A stretch of DNA of 64,000 nt from Streptomyces aurantiogriseus (GCF_014649375.1 NZ_BMSX01000008.1:124001-188000), one strand, 5' to 3'. Shown: positions 1 through 8,288, numbered from the stretch's first letter. Notes: a model not told the origin generated them from the sequence alone. Numbers and translations: made by a program.

Positions 1-5
1 GACAG

Positions 6-590
6 ATGGAGAAGCTGACCAACCTCAGCGCCGAGTGCCCCGGCGAGAACCACGACTGGCTCATCAACCTCACCAAGGGCACCAGAAGCAGCATCGACGC
101 CGTCAGCACCAGCGTCGTCGACGACGGCTTCTGGACCAGTGAACCGGCGGGCCGCTATCTCACCGCGCAGGGCCAGGCGATCGAACAACACGTCACGATC
201 AGGCGCGTGTTCATCATGAAGGACGGCCAGGACCAGCGTTCCCTCGACGCCCTCGCCGCGATCTGCAAGGAGCAGAGCGAGATGGGCATCCAGGTCCGCG
301 TGGTCTCCCAGGAGAAGATCGCCCGCCGCCTCGGCCGCGGCACGATGATCGACTTCATCGTCTTCGACAGGGCCATGTCGTACGAGATCAAGGCGGACCA
401 GCTGGAGGGCATCGCGTCGACCACGGTGAACGCCCGCCCGGACGAGGTGCAGACGCTGATCCGGCGGTTCAACGTGATCTGGGAGGCCTCCAGGGACCCC
501 GCCACCGAACCCTCCCTGAACGGCTCGCCGAACGGTGTGCCCGACGGCGTTCCCGTCCTCACCAACGGGACCGACCCGGACGGCGCGTGA
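6..590 (+). CDS. hypothetical protein, possibly cut at the 5' end
   Basis: Function not recognised. The frame is open to the window edge; the ATG at 6 is only the first in view, so the protein may begin upstream. The 194 visible residues are soluble, with no signal or membrane segment. The middle (about residues 60-130) alternates beta and alpha segments around VFIMKDGQDQRSLDALAAI and MIDFIVFDRAMSYEI. This looks loosely like the phospholipase-D-like sensor half of TrmB-type or other transcriptional regulators, but no HKD motif is visible, so that is only a guess. The last 30 residues are a disordered N/G/P/D-rich tail. The beta-lactamase gene converges from the other side about 30 bp downstream. 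Confidence 0.6.
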   Translation: MEKLTNLSAECPGENHDWLINLTKGTRSSIDAVSTSVVDDGFWTSEPAGRYLTAQGQAIEQHVTIRRVFIMKDGQDQRSLDALAAICKEQSEMGIQVRVVSQEKIARRLGRGTMIDFIVFDRAMSYEIKADQLEGIASTTVNARPDEVQTLIRRFNVIWEASRDPATEPSLNGSPNGVPDGVPVLTNGTDPDGA

Positions 591-620
591 CGCCCCCGGG
601 CCGGTCCCCCCGGACGTCCC

Positions 621-1319
621 TCAGCCGAGCGTCGCCGCCAGCAGCCCGGCCGTCTCGACGATCAGGTCGTGGTCGTAGGCCGCGTCCCGGTCCGGCTTGG
701 TGAGCTGGACCACCAGCACGACCGGGGCGCCGTCAGGCGTCCAGGCGATTCCGGCGTCGTTGTTCGCGCCGTACCAGCCGCCGCCGGTCTTGTCGGCGAG
801 CGTCCACGTAGGGGGCAGCCCCTTCCGGAAGCGGTTGACGCTCGTCTGGTTGGCGAGCATCCAGTCCGTCAGCCGCCGCCGGTCGCCGGCCTCCAGCGCG
901 CCGCCGAGCACCAGCCGGGCGTAGGACCGGCCGATCGCGTACGGGCTCGTGGTGTCCGTCACCCGCCCCGGCTCGGCCGAGTTCAGCTCCGGCTCCCAGC
1001 GGTCGAGACGGGTGACCGGGTCGCCGATCGAGCGGGCGAAGCGGGTGATCGCGGCCGGGCCGCCCAGCTCGCGCAGCAGCAGGTTCCCGGCCGTGTTGTC
1101 GCTGCGGCAGATGGCCGCCTCGGACAGCTCGGCGACCGTCATGCCGTCCGCCACGTGCTCCTTGGTGACGGGGGAGTTCTCCACCACGTCGTCGGCCGAG
1201 TAGTGGATGCGGCGGGCCAGCACCTCGCCGTCGCGGTCCAGGTCGCGCAGGACGGCGGCGACCGCGAGGACCTTGAACAGCGAGCAGACCGGGAAGCGTT
1301 CGCCGGCCCGGTAGCGCAC
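621..1319 (-). CDS. class A beta-lactamase / serine hydrolase, start unresolved
   Basis: Penicillin-binding serine hydrolase fold with every class A motif: SLFK (catalytic Ser and Lys, SxxK), SDN in the stretch CRSDNTAGNL, EPELN (the general-base Glu of the omega loop) and KTGGG. It should hydrolyse beta-lactams in the cell-wall space. The coordinates use the first canonical start, a GTG at 1319, giving 232 residues. That start cuts into the fold: the same frame runs upstream to about 1511 and encodes an obvious Tat-like signal (RRTLLTAGTATAATLLTG, then an AHA cleavage site) and the first helix and strand of the domain. Between the in-frame stop near 1573-1575 and the signal there is no ATG, GTG or TTG. 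The gene either uses a rare start (for example ATC at 1511, behind GGAGAGA) or has lost its start. Family assignment is secure; export and activity are not. Confidence 0.8.
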   Translation of the reverse strand: MRYRAGERFPVCSLFKVLAVAAVLRDLDRDGEVLARRIHYSADDVVENSPVTKEHVADGMTVAELSEAAICRSDNTAGNLLLRELGGPAAITRFARSIGDPVTRLDRWEPELNSAEPGRVTDTTSPYAIGRSYARLVLGGALEAGDRRRLTDWMLANQTSVNRFRKGLPPTWTLADKTGGGWYGANNDAGIAWTPDGAPVVLVVQLTKPDRDAAYDHDLIVETAGLLAATLG

Positions 1320-1880
1320 GGAGCGCCTGGTACGGACGTTGTGCGCGAAGACGCCGAGGCGGGCGCCGTGCTGCTCCTCCAGCGTGCGCAGACGTGCGGT
1401 GACGTCGTCCTCGGCGGCGTGCGCGGAGCCGCTCGCGAACCCGGTCAGCAGGGTGGCCGCGGTGGCGGTGCCGGCGGTGAGGAGGGTGCGGCGATGCGTC
1501 GAGCGTAAGATCGTTCTCTCCGTTCGTCGGATGCGGTCAGGAGGCCTCGGCGGTCTCTCGGGCCTCTTCCGTCACGGACGTCTCCCGACGCTGCACGGTT
1601 GCCGGCAGCAACGGCGTCGCCGGCCGTACCGCCCCCGCGAGGACGAGGACGAGGGCGGTGCGCGGGCCGGTGAGGCCGGCCAGGACGCCCCACGGGGCGG
1701 TCAGCGCACCCCAGCTCGACCGCCATGAGGCAGGTACTGCCAGGGCGCGAAGCCGCGGGGAAGTTCCCTGAAGGAGACCCCGGAAGTCTTACTGCCGACG
1801 ACGGTCGGGCGCCATGCTCATGGGTCGTGTTCACCCGGGGGAGGGGCTGCGCCCGTCCCTCGTAGGCGAGAATGGGTGGC
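1320..1880. other. 561-bp gap: beta-lactamase signal region plus protein-like scraps
   Basis: The first 190 bp (minus strand) carry the beta-lactamase signal peptide without a start, including a TTA leucine codon at 1506-1508. TTA is the rare codon that depends on bldA tRNA in Streptomyces. Further up on the minus strand, 1570-1820 holds two pieces in different frames that look more like protein than chance. One contains FRELPRGFAPWQYLP. The other contains WGALTAPWGVLAGLTGP and ends in ETSVTEEARETAEAS at a stop near 1538-1540. They could be a frame-shifted membrane-protein remnant. No family could be assigned. Confidence 0.35.
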
Positions 1881-1881
1881 A
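1863..1881 (+). promoter_or_regulatory. leaderless-type -10 element for recO
   Basis: GAGAAT at 1868-1873 lies seven bases (GGGTGGC) before the ATG at 1881, the spacing typical of actinobacterial leaderless promoters. No Shine-Dalgarno sequence is present. The in-frame ATG at 1872 overlaps the -10 element itself, so it is unlikely to be in the transcript. The same string, GAGAATGGGTGG followed by ATG, stands before dusB at 14112. Confidence 0.5.
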
Positions 1882-2627
1882 TGAGTCTGTTCCGCGACGA
1901 CGGCATCGTGCTGCGCACCCAGAAGCTGGGTGAGGCGGACCGGATCATCACGCTGCTCACCCGAGGACACGGCCGGGTACGGGCCGTCGCCCGTGGCGTG
2001 CGGCGGACCAAGTCGAAGTTCGGTGCCCGGCTGGAACCCTTCTCCCACGTCGACGTGCAGTTCTTCGCGCGGGGGAGCGAGCTGGTCGGGCGTGGGCTGC
2101 CGCTGTGCACGCAGAGCGAGACCATCGCGCCGTACGGCGGCGGGATCGTCAGCGACTACGCCCGCTACACCGCGGGCACGGCCATGCTGGAGACCGCCGA
2201 GCGGTTCACCGACCACGAGGGCGAGCCGGCGGTGCAGCAGTACCTGCTGCTGGTCGGGGCGCTCAGGACCCTCGCCCGCGGCGAGCACGCGCCCCACCTC
2301 GTCCTCGACGCCTTCCTGCTGCGCTCCCTCGCCGTCAACGGGTACGCCCCCAGCTTCAGCGACTGCGCGAAGTGCGGCATGCCCGGGCCGAACCGGTTCT
2401 TCTCGGTGGCCTCCGGCGGCTCCGTCTGCGCCGACTGCCGGGTTCCCGGCAGCGTCGTACCCTCCCCGCAGACCCTGGAACTCCTCGGCGCGCTGCTCAC
2501 GGGAGACTGGGAGACCGCGGACGCGTGCGAGGCGCGGTACGTGCGGGAGGGCAGCGGGCTGGTGTCCGCCTACCTGCACTGGCATCTGGAGCGCGGCCTG
2601 CGCTCCCTCCGATACGTCGAGAAGTAA
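1881..2627 (+). CDS. recO: DNA repair protein RecO
   Basis: RecO, the recombination mediator that works with RecR to load RecA onto SSB-coated gaps. The 248-residue length is normal. The N-terminal OB fold starts SLFRDDGIVLRTQKLGEADRI, followed by the basic stretch ARGVRRTKSKFGARL. A C-terminal helical domain carries a zinc knuckle, CAKC ... CADC, at about residues 170-195. I chose the ATG at 1881 over 1872 because it fits a leaderless promoter and the usual family N-terminus MSLFRDD. It lies 108 bp upstream of uppS in the same direction and same frame. Confidence 0.95.
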   Translation: MSLFRDDGIVLRTQKLGEADRIITLLTRGHGRVRAVARGVRRTKSKFGARLEPFSHVDVQFFARGSELVGRGLPLCTQSETIAPYGGGIVSDYARYTAGTAMLETAERFTDHEGEPAVQQYLLLVGALRTLARGEHAPHLVLDAFLLRSLAVNGYAPSFSDCAKCGMPGPNRFFSVASGGSVCADCRVPGSVVPSPQTLELLGALLTGDWETADACEARYVREGSGLVSAYLHWHLERGLRSLRYVEK

Positions 2628-2633
2628 GACGCC

Positions 2634-2720
2634 GAGAAGCAAGACATCGCCAAGCAAGACACCGCCAAGCAAGACATCGCCGAGCGAGACATCGCGAGGC
2701 AAGGCATCGCGAAGCAAGAA
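2634..2720 (+). repeat. five 15-bp tandem repeats between recO and uppS
   Basis: About 5.5 copies of a 15-bp unit, AAGCAAGACATCGCC, fill the recO-uppS spacer. Copies drift toward the uppS side. The repeat lies in the frame shared by recO and uppS, contains no stop, and would encode KQDIA pentads (charged and helical). The uppS ribosome binding site, AAGGAGA, lies in its last copy. Confidence 0.85.
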
Positions 2721-2735
2721 GGAGACGAGAGGCAC

Positions 2736-3569
2736 ATGGTCGTACGCGGGTTCCTGGGGCGGCAGCGTCGGGAGTACAAGGCACCGGAGCCGCACCCCTC
2801 CGGCGCCCGCGCGCCGAAGCTCCCCGGCGAACTGGTCCCCGACCACGTCGCGATCGTCATGGACGGCAACGGCCGCTGGGCCAAGGAGCGCGGACTGCCC
2901 CGCACCGAGGGACACAAGGTCGGCGCCGAGCGCGTCCTCGACGTGCTCCAGGGCGCCGTCGAGATCGGTGTGCGGAACATCTCCCTGTACGCCTTCTCCA
3001 CCGAGAACTGGAAGCGCTCGCCCGACGAGGTGCGCTTCCTGATGAACTTCAACCGCGACTTCATCCGCAAGACCCGCGACCAGCTCGACGAGCTGGGCAT
3101 CCGGGTGCGCTGGGTGGGCCGTATGCCCAAGCTGTGGAAGTCGGTCGCCAAGGAGCTCCAGATCGCCCAGGAGCAGACCAAGGACAACGACCGGCTGACC
3201 CTGTACTTCTGCATGAACTACGGCGGCCGCGCGGAGATCGCCGACGCGGCGCAGGCCCTCGCCGAGGACGTCAAGGCCGGTCGCCTCGACCCGTCCAAGG
3301 TCACCGAGAAGACCCTGCAGAAGTACCTGTACTACCCGGACATGCCGGACGTGGACCTGTTCCTGCGGCCGAGCGGCGAGCAGCGCACGTCCAACTACCT
3401 GATCTGGCAGAGCGCCTACGCCGAGATGGTCTTCCAGGACGTTCTGTGGCCGGACTTCGACCGGCGCGACCTGTGGCGGGCGTGCGTGGAGTTCGCTTCG
3501 CGGGACCGGAGGTTCGGCGGGGCGATCCCCAACGAGGAGTTGCTGGCGATGGAGGGCAAGCAGGAGTGA
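2736..3569 (+). CDS. uppS: cis-prenyl transferase (undecaprenyl diphosphate synthase)
   Basis: Cytosolic or membrane-associated cis-prenyltransferase that condenses isopentenyl diphosphate units into the polyprenyl diphosphate lipid carrier for peptidoglycan and other wall polymers. Family signatures are complete: HVAIVMDGNGRWA (catalytic Asp), the EGHKVGAE and YAFSTENWKRS segments, and the C-terminal DLFLRPSGEQRTSNYLIWQ. The 277-residue length includes about 35 extra N-terminal residues, common in Streptomyces. The ATG follows AAGGAGA with about 11 bases of spacing. Streptomyces often has more than one uppS-like gene, so the chain length made cannot be read from sequence. Confidence 0.95.
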   Translation: MVVRGFLGRQRREYKAPEPHPSGARAPKLPGELVPDHVAIVMDGNGRWAKERGLPRTEGHKVGAERVLDVLQGAVEIGVRNISLYAFSTENWKRSPDEVRFLMNFNRDFIRKTRDQLDELGIRVRWVGRMPKLWKSVAKELQIAQEQTKDNDRLTLYFCMNYGGRAEIADAAQALAEDVKAGRLDPSKVTEKTLQKYLYYPDMPDVDLFLRPSGEQRTSNYLIWQSAYAEMVFQDVLWPDFDRRDLWRACVEFASRDRRFGGAIPNEELLAMEGKQE

Positions 3570-3576
3570 CCCGGAC

Positions 3577-3602
3577 CGTCTGGGGGCTGCCGCCCCCGGA
3601 CG
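3577..3602. terminator. hairpin between convergent uppS and zur
   Basis: Arms CGTCTGGGGGC and GCCCCCGGACG (one G-T wobble) around a 4-base loop, eight bases after the uppS stop and ten before the zur stop. It probably serves both directions; there is no U-tract. Confidence 0.65.
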
Positions 3603-3612
3603 CCCGGCGCAG

Positions 3613-4029
3613 CTAGGCCGAGGCCGCCGCGCAGTCGGCACAGGTACCGAAGATCTCCACCGTGTGCGCCACGTTCACGAAGCCGTGCTCGGCGGCGATC
3701 GCCTCGGCCCACTTCTCCACCGCCGGGCCCTCGACCTCGACCGCCTTGCCGCAGCTGCGGCAGACGAGGTGGTGGTGGTGTTCGCCGGTGGAGCAGCGGC
3801 GGTAGACGGACTCGCCGTCGGAGGTGCGCAGGACGTCGACCTCGCCGGCGTCGGCGAGGGACTGGAGCGTGCGGTAGACCGTGGTCAGTCCGACGGAGTC
3901 GCCCTTGTGCTTCAGCATGTCGTGGAGCTCCTGCGCGCTGCGGAACTCGTCGACCTCGTCGAGCGCCGCCGCCACGGCGGCACGCTGCCGGGTGGCGCGG
4001 CCCTTCACGGGCGATCCAGCGGACGTCAC
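3613..4029 (-). CDS. zur: Fur-family zinc uptake regulator Zur
   Basis: Zinc-sensing repressor of the Fur superfamily, 138 residues. An N-terminal winged helix (TRQRAAVAAALDEVDEFRSAQELHD ... VGLTTVYRTLQSLADAGEVD, shown in parts) precedes a metal-binding dimer domain with EHHHHLVCRSCGK and a final CADC. The two CxxC pairs are the structural zinc site. GTG at 4029 was chosen because AGGAGG lies seven bases upstream. It is the last gene of znuA-znuC-znuB-zur on the minus strand, separated from znuB by 59 bp. It presumably shuts off the operon when zinc is ample, through the Zur boxes upstream of znuA. Confidence 0.93.
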   Translation of the reverse strand: MTSAGSPVKGRATRQRAAVAAALDEVDEFRSAQELHDMLKHKGDSVGLTTVYRTLQSLADAGEVDVLRTSDGESVYRRCSTGEHHHHLVCRSCGKAVEVEGPAVEKWAEAIAAEHGFVNVAHTVEIFGTCADCAAASA

Positions 4030-4088
4030 CGTTGCCTCCTCACGTCTGCGCGTTGCCGGGCCATTGTGCCAGCCCGGACTGTGCGCGG

Positions 4089-4991
4089 TCAGACGTCGAC
4101 CCCGTGGTCGGCCGCGCGGGTGGCCGGAATCGCACACTCCGCGGGATCCCCGGCGGGCTGTGCCGCGGCGAGCGCGCGGGCGCGCCGCCGGGCCAGCGGG
4201 GCCGCCAGCGCGGTCAGCGCGATGAACGCGGCGATGGTCAGCAGCACGATCGTCGCACCGGGCGGGACGTCCTGGTAGTACGAGGTCACCGTGCCGCCGA
4301 TGGTCACGGTGATGCCGATGGCCACCGCGATCGCGAAGGTCGCCGCGAAGCTGCGGCTGAGCTGCTGGGCCGCCGCGACGGGGACGACCATGAGGGCCGA
4401 GACGAGCAGCAGGCCGACCACCCGCATCGCGACCGTCACCGTGACCGCCGCGGTGACCGCCGTCAGCAGGTTCAGGGCACGCACCGGCAGGCCGGTCACG
4501 CGCGCGAACTCCTCGTCCTGGCTGACCGCGAACAGCTGGCGCCGCAGACCCAGGGTGACCAGCACCACGAAGGCCGCCAGGACGCAGATCGCCGTCACGT
4601 CCGACTCCGACACCGTCGACAGCGAGCCGAACAGGTACGAGTTCAGGTTGGCGTTGGAGCCCGTCGGCGCGAGGTTGATGAACATCACGCCGCCGGCCAT
4701 GCCGCCGTAGAAGAGCATCGCGAGGGCGATGTCGCCGCGGGTGCGGCCGTACCAGCGGATCAGTTCCATGAGGACCGCGCCGAGGACCGAGACGGCCGTG
4801 GCCATCCACACGGGGGACCAGGACAGCAGGAAGCCGAGGCCGACGCCGGTCATCGCGACGTGGCCGATGCCGTCGCCCATGAGGGCCTGGCGGCGCTGGA
4901 CGAGGTAGATGCCGACGGCGGGGGCGGTGATGCCGACCAGGACGGCGGCGAGCAGGGCCCGCTGCATGAAGGCGTAGTCGAGGAAGTCCAT
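4089..4991 (-). CDS. znuB: zinc ABC transporter permease
   Basis: Integral membrane subunit of a cluster-9 metal ABC importer, 300 residues with eight to nine hydrophobic helices. The family loop LMGDGIGHVAMTGVGLG near the N-terminus is the usual conserved glycine-rich segment that contacts the ATPase. The start ATG overlaps the znuC stop by one base (TGATG), a sign of translational coupling. Zinc specificity is inferred from the Zur gene directly downstream and from the histidine-rich binding protein. Confidence 0.93.
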   Translation of the reverse strand: MDFLDYAFMQRALLAAVLVGITAPAVGIYLVQRRQALMGDGIGHVAMTGVGLGFLLSWSPVWMATAVSVLGAVLMELIRWYGRTRGDIALAMLFYGGMAGGVMFINLAPTGSNANLNSYLFGSLSTVSESDVTAICVLAAFVVLVTLGLRRQLFAVSQDEEFARVTGLPVRALNLLTAVTAAVTVTVAMRVVGLLLVSALMVVPVAAAQQLSRSFAATFAIAVAIGITVTIGGTVTSYYQDVPPGATIVLLTIAAFIALTALAAPLARRRARALAAAQPAGDPAECAIPATRAADHGVDV

Positions 4992-5767
4992 CAGCTCAGC
5001 AGTCCCGTGCGGATCGGTTCGGCGCCCGCCGGTGCGTGCGGGTGTACGTGGTCGTGGCCGGGCAGCGCGTGCTGGCCGACCGCGTGCGGGGGCGGGCCGT
5101 CGTGCGTCACGCAGCCGTCGCGGAGGACGACCGCCCGGTCGATCAGGGGCTCCAGCGGGCCCAGTTCGTGCAGGACGAGCAGGACCGTGGCGCCCAGGGC
5201 CACCTGCTCGCGCAGGGTCCGGGCGAGGACCTCCTGGCTGGCCAGGTCGACGCCCGCCATCGGCTCGTCCATGATCAGCAGCTCGGGTTCGGCGGCGAGG
5301 GCGCGGGCGATGAGCACGCGCTGGTGCTGACCGCCGGAGAGGGCGTTCACGGAGTCCTTGGCGCGGTCGGCCATGCCGACGAGCTCCAGCGCGTGTCGTA
5401 CGGCCTCGTGGTCGGCCTTGCGGAGGATGCCGAAGCGGGTCCGGGACAGGCGTCCGGAGGAGACGATCTCGGTGACGGTCGCGGGGACGCCGCCGGACGC
5501 GGTGGTGCGCTGCGGGACGTAGCCCACGCGCCGCCAGTCCCTGAAGCGCCGCCGGTCGGTGCCGAACAGTTCGATCCGCCCGTCGGTGACCGGCACCTGC
5601 CCGATGACACTGCGCACGGCCGTCGACTTGCCGGAGCCGTTCGCGCCGAGCAGGGCGACGACCTCACCGCGGTGCACGGTGAGGTCGATGCCGCGCAGGA
5701 CCGGGCGCGAGCCGAGCTCGGCGCGGACGCCGCGCAGGGAGATGACGGGCTCGCCCTTGGTGTCCAT
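4991..5767 (-). CDS. znuC: zinc ABC transporter ATP-binding protein
   Basis: ABC ATPase, 258 residues, with Walker A GANGSGKST, signature LSGGQ, Walker B LLIMDEP and an H-loop histidine in LVLHEL. Its last 30 residues are histidine-rich (HALPGHDHVHPHAPAG), which may bind or buffer zinc. An upstream ATG at 5788 is possible but lies inside the znuA stop region; the ATG at 5767 has GGAGGG in place and gives a normal N-terminus. The znuA stop is 17 bp upstream. Confidence 0.93.
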   Translation of the reverse strand: MDTKGEPVISLRGVRAELGSRPVLRGIDLTVHRGEVVALLGANGSGKSTAVRSVIGQVPVTDGRIELFGTDRRRFRDWRRVGYVPQRTTASGGVPATVTEIVSSGRLSRTRFGILRKADHEAVRHALELVGMADRAKDSVNALSGGQHQRVLIARALAAEPELLIMDEPMAGVDLASQEVLARTLREQVALGATVLLVLHELGPLEPLIDRAVVLRDGCVTHDGPPPHAVGQHALPGHDHVHPHAPAGAEPIRTGLLS

Positions 5768-5784
5768 GACGCCCTCCGTAACGA

Positions 5785-6744
5785 TCACTTGGTTCCCAGG
5801 GCCGTCTGCAGCGCCTTGAGGTTGGCCTCCTGGACCGCGAAGTAGTCCTTGCCGCGGGACTTGTCGGTGATGCCCTCGATCGGGTCGAGGACGTCCGTCT
5901 TCAGCCCGGAGTCCTTGGCGATGGTCTTCGCGGTCTTGTCGCTGACGAGCGTCTCGTAGAACACGGTCGTGACACCGTCGGCCTTGGCCATCTTCTCAAG
6001 TTCCTTGACGCGCGCGGCACTCGGCTCCGACTCGGGGTCGAGGCCGCTGATGGCCTCCTCGGTCAGGCCGTAGCGCTCGGCGAGGTAGCCGAAGGCGGCG
6101 TGGGTGGTGATGAAGACCTTGGTCCTGGTGTTCGCCAGGCCTGTTTTGAACTGCGTGTTCAGGGCGTCGAGCTTGGCGACCAGGTCCGCGGTGTTCTTCT
6201 TGTAGTCGGCCGCGTGGTCCGGGTCGGCCTTCTCGAAGGCCTTGCCGACGCCCTCGGCGACCTCGGCGTACTTGACCGGGTCCAGCCAGATGTGGGGGTC
6301 CTTGCCGCCCTCTTCCTCGTGGTCGTGCCCGTCGTCGTGCTCGGCCGCGTGGCCGCCGACCTCGCTGCCGTGCTCCTCCAGCGTGGTGAGCTGCGCGGCG
6401 TCGATCTTCGTCTTGACCTCGGACTGGGCCACGGTGTCGTCGACGGAGGGCTGGAGGTTCTTGAGGTACAGGACCGCGTCGGACTTCTCGACCTGCACGC
6501 GCTGCTGGGCGCTGAGCTCCAGGTCGTGCGGCTCCTGGCCGGGCTGGGTGAGACTGGTGACGTTCACGTGGTCCCCGCCTATCCGCTCGGCGAGGAAGGC
6601 CATCGGGTAGAACGACGCGACGACGTCGAACTTGTCCGTGTTGCCGGCGGCGGCGCTCTCGCCGGAGCAGGCCGAGAGGGTGGCGAGGCCGAGTGCGGTG
6701 GCCGCCGCGACCGCGGTGCCCGGTATGAGTCGTCGTACGTTCAT
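5785..6744 (-). CDS. znuA: zinc-binding lipoprotein of the ABC importer
   Basis: Extracytoplasmic zinc-binding lipoprotein (cluster A-I), 319 residues. The signal peptide ends in a lipobox, LSAC. The fold carries the expected metal histidines, including DPHIWLDP, and the flexible His/Asp/Glu-rich loop (AEHDDGHDHEEEGGKDPH) typical of zinc rather than manganese binders. I take the ATG at 6744 instead of 6762: a TTGACA -35 box lies at 6781-6776 and a -10-like TGAAAAT at 6758-6752, which would put transcription at or next to the 6744 ATG and make the gene leaderless. Two Zur-box-like sequences cover this promoter. Confidence 0.93.
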   Translation of the reverse strand: MNVRRLIPGTAVAAATALGLATLSACSGESAAAGNTDKFDVVASFYPMAFLAERIGGDHVNVTSLTQPGQEPHDLELSAQQRVQVEKSDAVLYLKNLQPSVDDTVAQSEVKTKIDAAQLTTLEEHGSEVGGHAAEHDDGHDHEEEGGKDPHIWLDPVKYAEVAEGVGKAFEKADPDHAADYKKNTADLVAKLDALNTQFKTGLANTRTKVFITTHAAFGYLAERYGLTEEAISGLDPESEPSAARVKELEKMAKADGVTTVFYETLVSDKTAKTIAKDSGLKTDVLDPIEGITDKSRGKDYFAVQEANLKALQTALGTK

Positions 6745-6781
6745 GACAGTCATTTTCAACAAATATGGAAACCGTTGTCAA
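6744..6781 (-). promoter_or_regulatory. znuA promoter with two candidate Zur boxes
   Basis: On the minus strand TTGACA (6781-6776) is followed by a 17-base spacer and TGAAAAT (6758-6752). The 15-mer TGAAAATGACTGTCA (6758-6744) matches the palindromic Streptomyces Zur box (TGAAAATGATTTTCA as I recall it) at 12 or 13 positions and covers the -10 and start codon. A weaker copy, TGACAACGGTTTCCA (6780-6766), covers the -35, exactly 22 bp (two helical turns) away. Tandem boxes on one DNA face would suit cooperative Zur repression. Confidence 0.7.
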
Positions 6782-6905
6782 CAAACCTCCTGAGTGGCCG
6801 TAGCGGCCCACCGATTTGGTTGAGGGGGAGCCCCCGCCGGTACCCTGAATCATTCGCTGGAAGCAATCTCGCTTCGTCGCCCGTCGTCGTAATGAAGAGA
6901 GCACC

Positions 6906-8288
6906 GTGGCCGCCGACAAGATCGACACCATCGTCAGCCTGAGCAAGCGCCGTGGCTTCGTATTCCCCTGTAGTGAGATCTACGGCGGTCAGAAGGCCGC
7001 ATGGGACTACGGACCGCTGGGTGTCGAGCTCAAGGAGAACCTGAAGCGCCAGTGGTGGCGCTACATGGTGACGTCGCGCGAGGACGTGGTCGGTATCGAC
7101 TCGTCCGTCATCCTGGCCCCCGAGGTCTGGGTCGCCTCCGGTCACGTCGCCACCTTCACCGACCCGCTGACCGAGTGCACCTCCTGCCACAAGCGGTTCC
7201 GCGCGGACCACCTGGAGGAGGCCTACGAGGCCAAGCACAACCGTCTCCCGGAGAACGGCCTCGCGGACGTCAACTGCCCCAACTGCGGCAACAAGGGCCA
7301 GTTCACCGAGCCCAAGCAGTTCTCGGGCCTCCTCTCCACCCACCTCGGCCCGACGCAGGACTCCGGCTCCATCGCCTACCTGCGCCCCGAGACCGCCCAG
7401 GGCATCTTCACCAACTTCGCCCAGGTGCAGGTCGCTTCGCGCAAGAAGCCGCCGTTCGGTATCGCCCAGATGGGCAAGTCCTTCCGCAACGAGATCACGC
7501 CCGGCAACTTCATCTTCCGCACCCGCGAGTTCGAGCAGATGGAGATGGAGTTCTTCGTCAAGCCGGGCGAGGACGAGAAGTGGCAGGAGTACTGGATGGA
7601 GCAGCGCTGGAACTGGTACACCGGTCTCGGCCTGCGTGAAGAGAACATGCGGTGGTACGAGCACCCGAAGGAGAAGCTCTCCCACTACTCCAAGCGCACC
7701 GCCGACATCGAGTACCGCTTCCAGTTCGGCGGCAACGAGTGGGGTGAGCTGGAGGGCGTCGCCAACCGCACCGACTACGACCTCTCCGCGCACTCCAAGG
7801 CCTCCGGCCAGGACCTCATCTACTACGACCAGGAGGCCCAGGAGCGCTGGACGCCGTACGTCATCGAGCCGGCGGCCGGTGTCGGCCGGGCGATGCTCGC
7901 GTTCCTGCTCGACGCGTACGTCGAGGACGAGGCGCCCAACGCCAAGGGCAAGCTGGAGAAGCGCACGGTGCTGCGCCTCGACCACCGTCTCGCGCCGGTG
8001 AAGGCCGCGGTGCTTCCGCTGTCCCGCAACCCCGAGCTGTCCCCGAAGGCCAAGGGCCTCGCCCAGGCCCTGCGGCAGCACTGGAACATCGAGTTCGACG
8101 ACGCCGGCGCCATCGGCCGCCGCTACCGCCGCCAGGACGAGATCGGTACGCCGTACTGCGTGACGGTCGACTTCGACACGCTCGAGGACAACGCGGTGAC
8201 GGTGCGTGAGCGTGACTCGATGAAGCAGGAACGTGTGTCGCTGGACCAGATCGAGGGGTACCTGGCCGGGCGTCTTATCGGCTGCTAG
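6906..8288 (+). CDS. glyS: glycyl-tRNA synthetase
   Basis: Class II glycyl-tRNA synthetase of the alpha2 type, 460 residues, charging tRNA-Gly in the cytoplasm. Visible landmarks: the zinc-binding insertion CTSCHKRF ... CPNCGNKG, motif 2 around KSFRNEITPGNFIFRTREFE with EMEFF following, motif 3 in GVGRAMLAFLLDAY, and a C-terminal anticodon-binding domain starting near VLRLDHRLAPVKAAVLPL. The start is GTG at 6906, VAADKIDTIVSLSKRRGF, with only a weak upstream GAAGAGAG. It is divergent from znuA. Confidence 0.96.
   Translation: MAADKIDTIVSLSKRRGFVFPCSEIYGGQKAAWDYGPLGVELKENLKRQWWRYMVTSREDVVGIDSSVILAPEVWVASGHVATFTDPLTECTSCHKRFRADHLEEAYEAKHNRLPENGLADVNCPNCGNKGQFTEPKQFSGLLSTHLGPTQDSGSIAYLRPETAQGIFTNFAQVQVASRKKPPFGIAQMGKSFRNEITPGNFIFRTREFEQMEMEFFVKPGEDEKWQEYWMEQRWNWYTGLGLREENMRWYEHPKEKLSHYSKRTADIEYRFQFGGNEWGELEGVANRTDYDLSAHSKASGQDLIYYDQEAQERWTPYVIEPAAGVGRAMLAFLLDAYVEDEAPNAKGKLEKRTVLRLDHRLAPVKAAVLPLSRNPELSPKAKGLAQALRQHWNIEFDDAGAIGRRYRRQDEIGTPYCVTVDFDTLEDNAVTVRERDSMKQERVSLDQIEGYLAGRLIGC

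Noticed and set aside
3613..4809. 398-aa frame extending Zur upstream
   Set aside because: The extension is antisense-frame sequence within znuB; Zur proper starts at GTG 4029 with AGGAGG.
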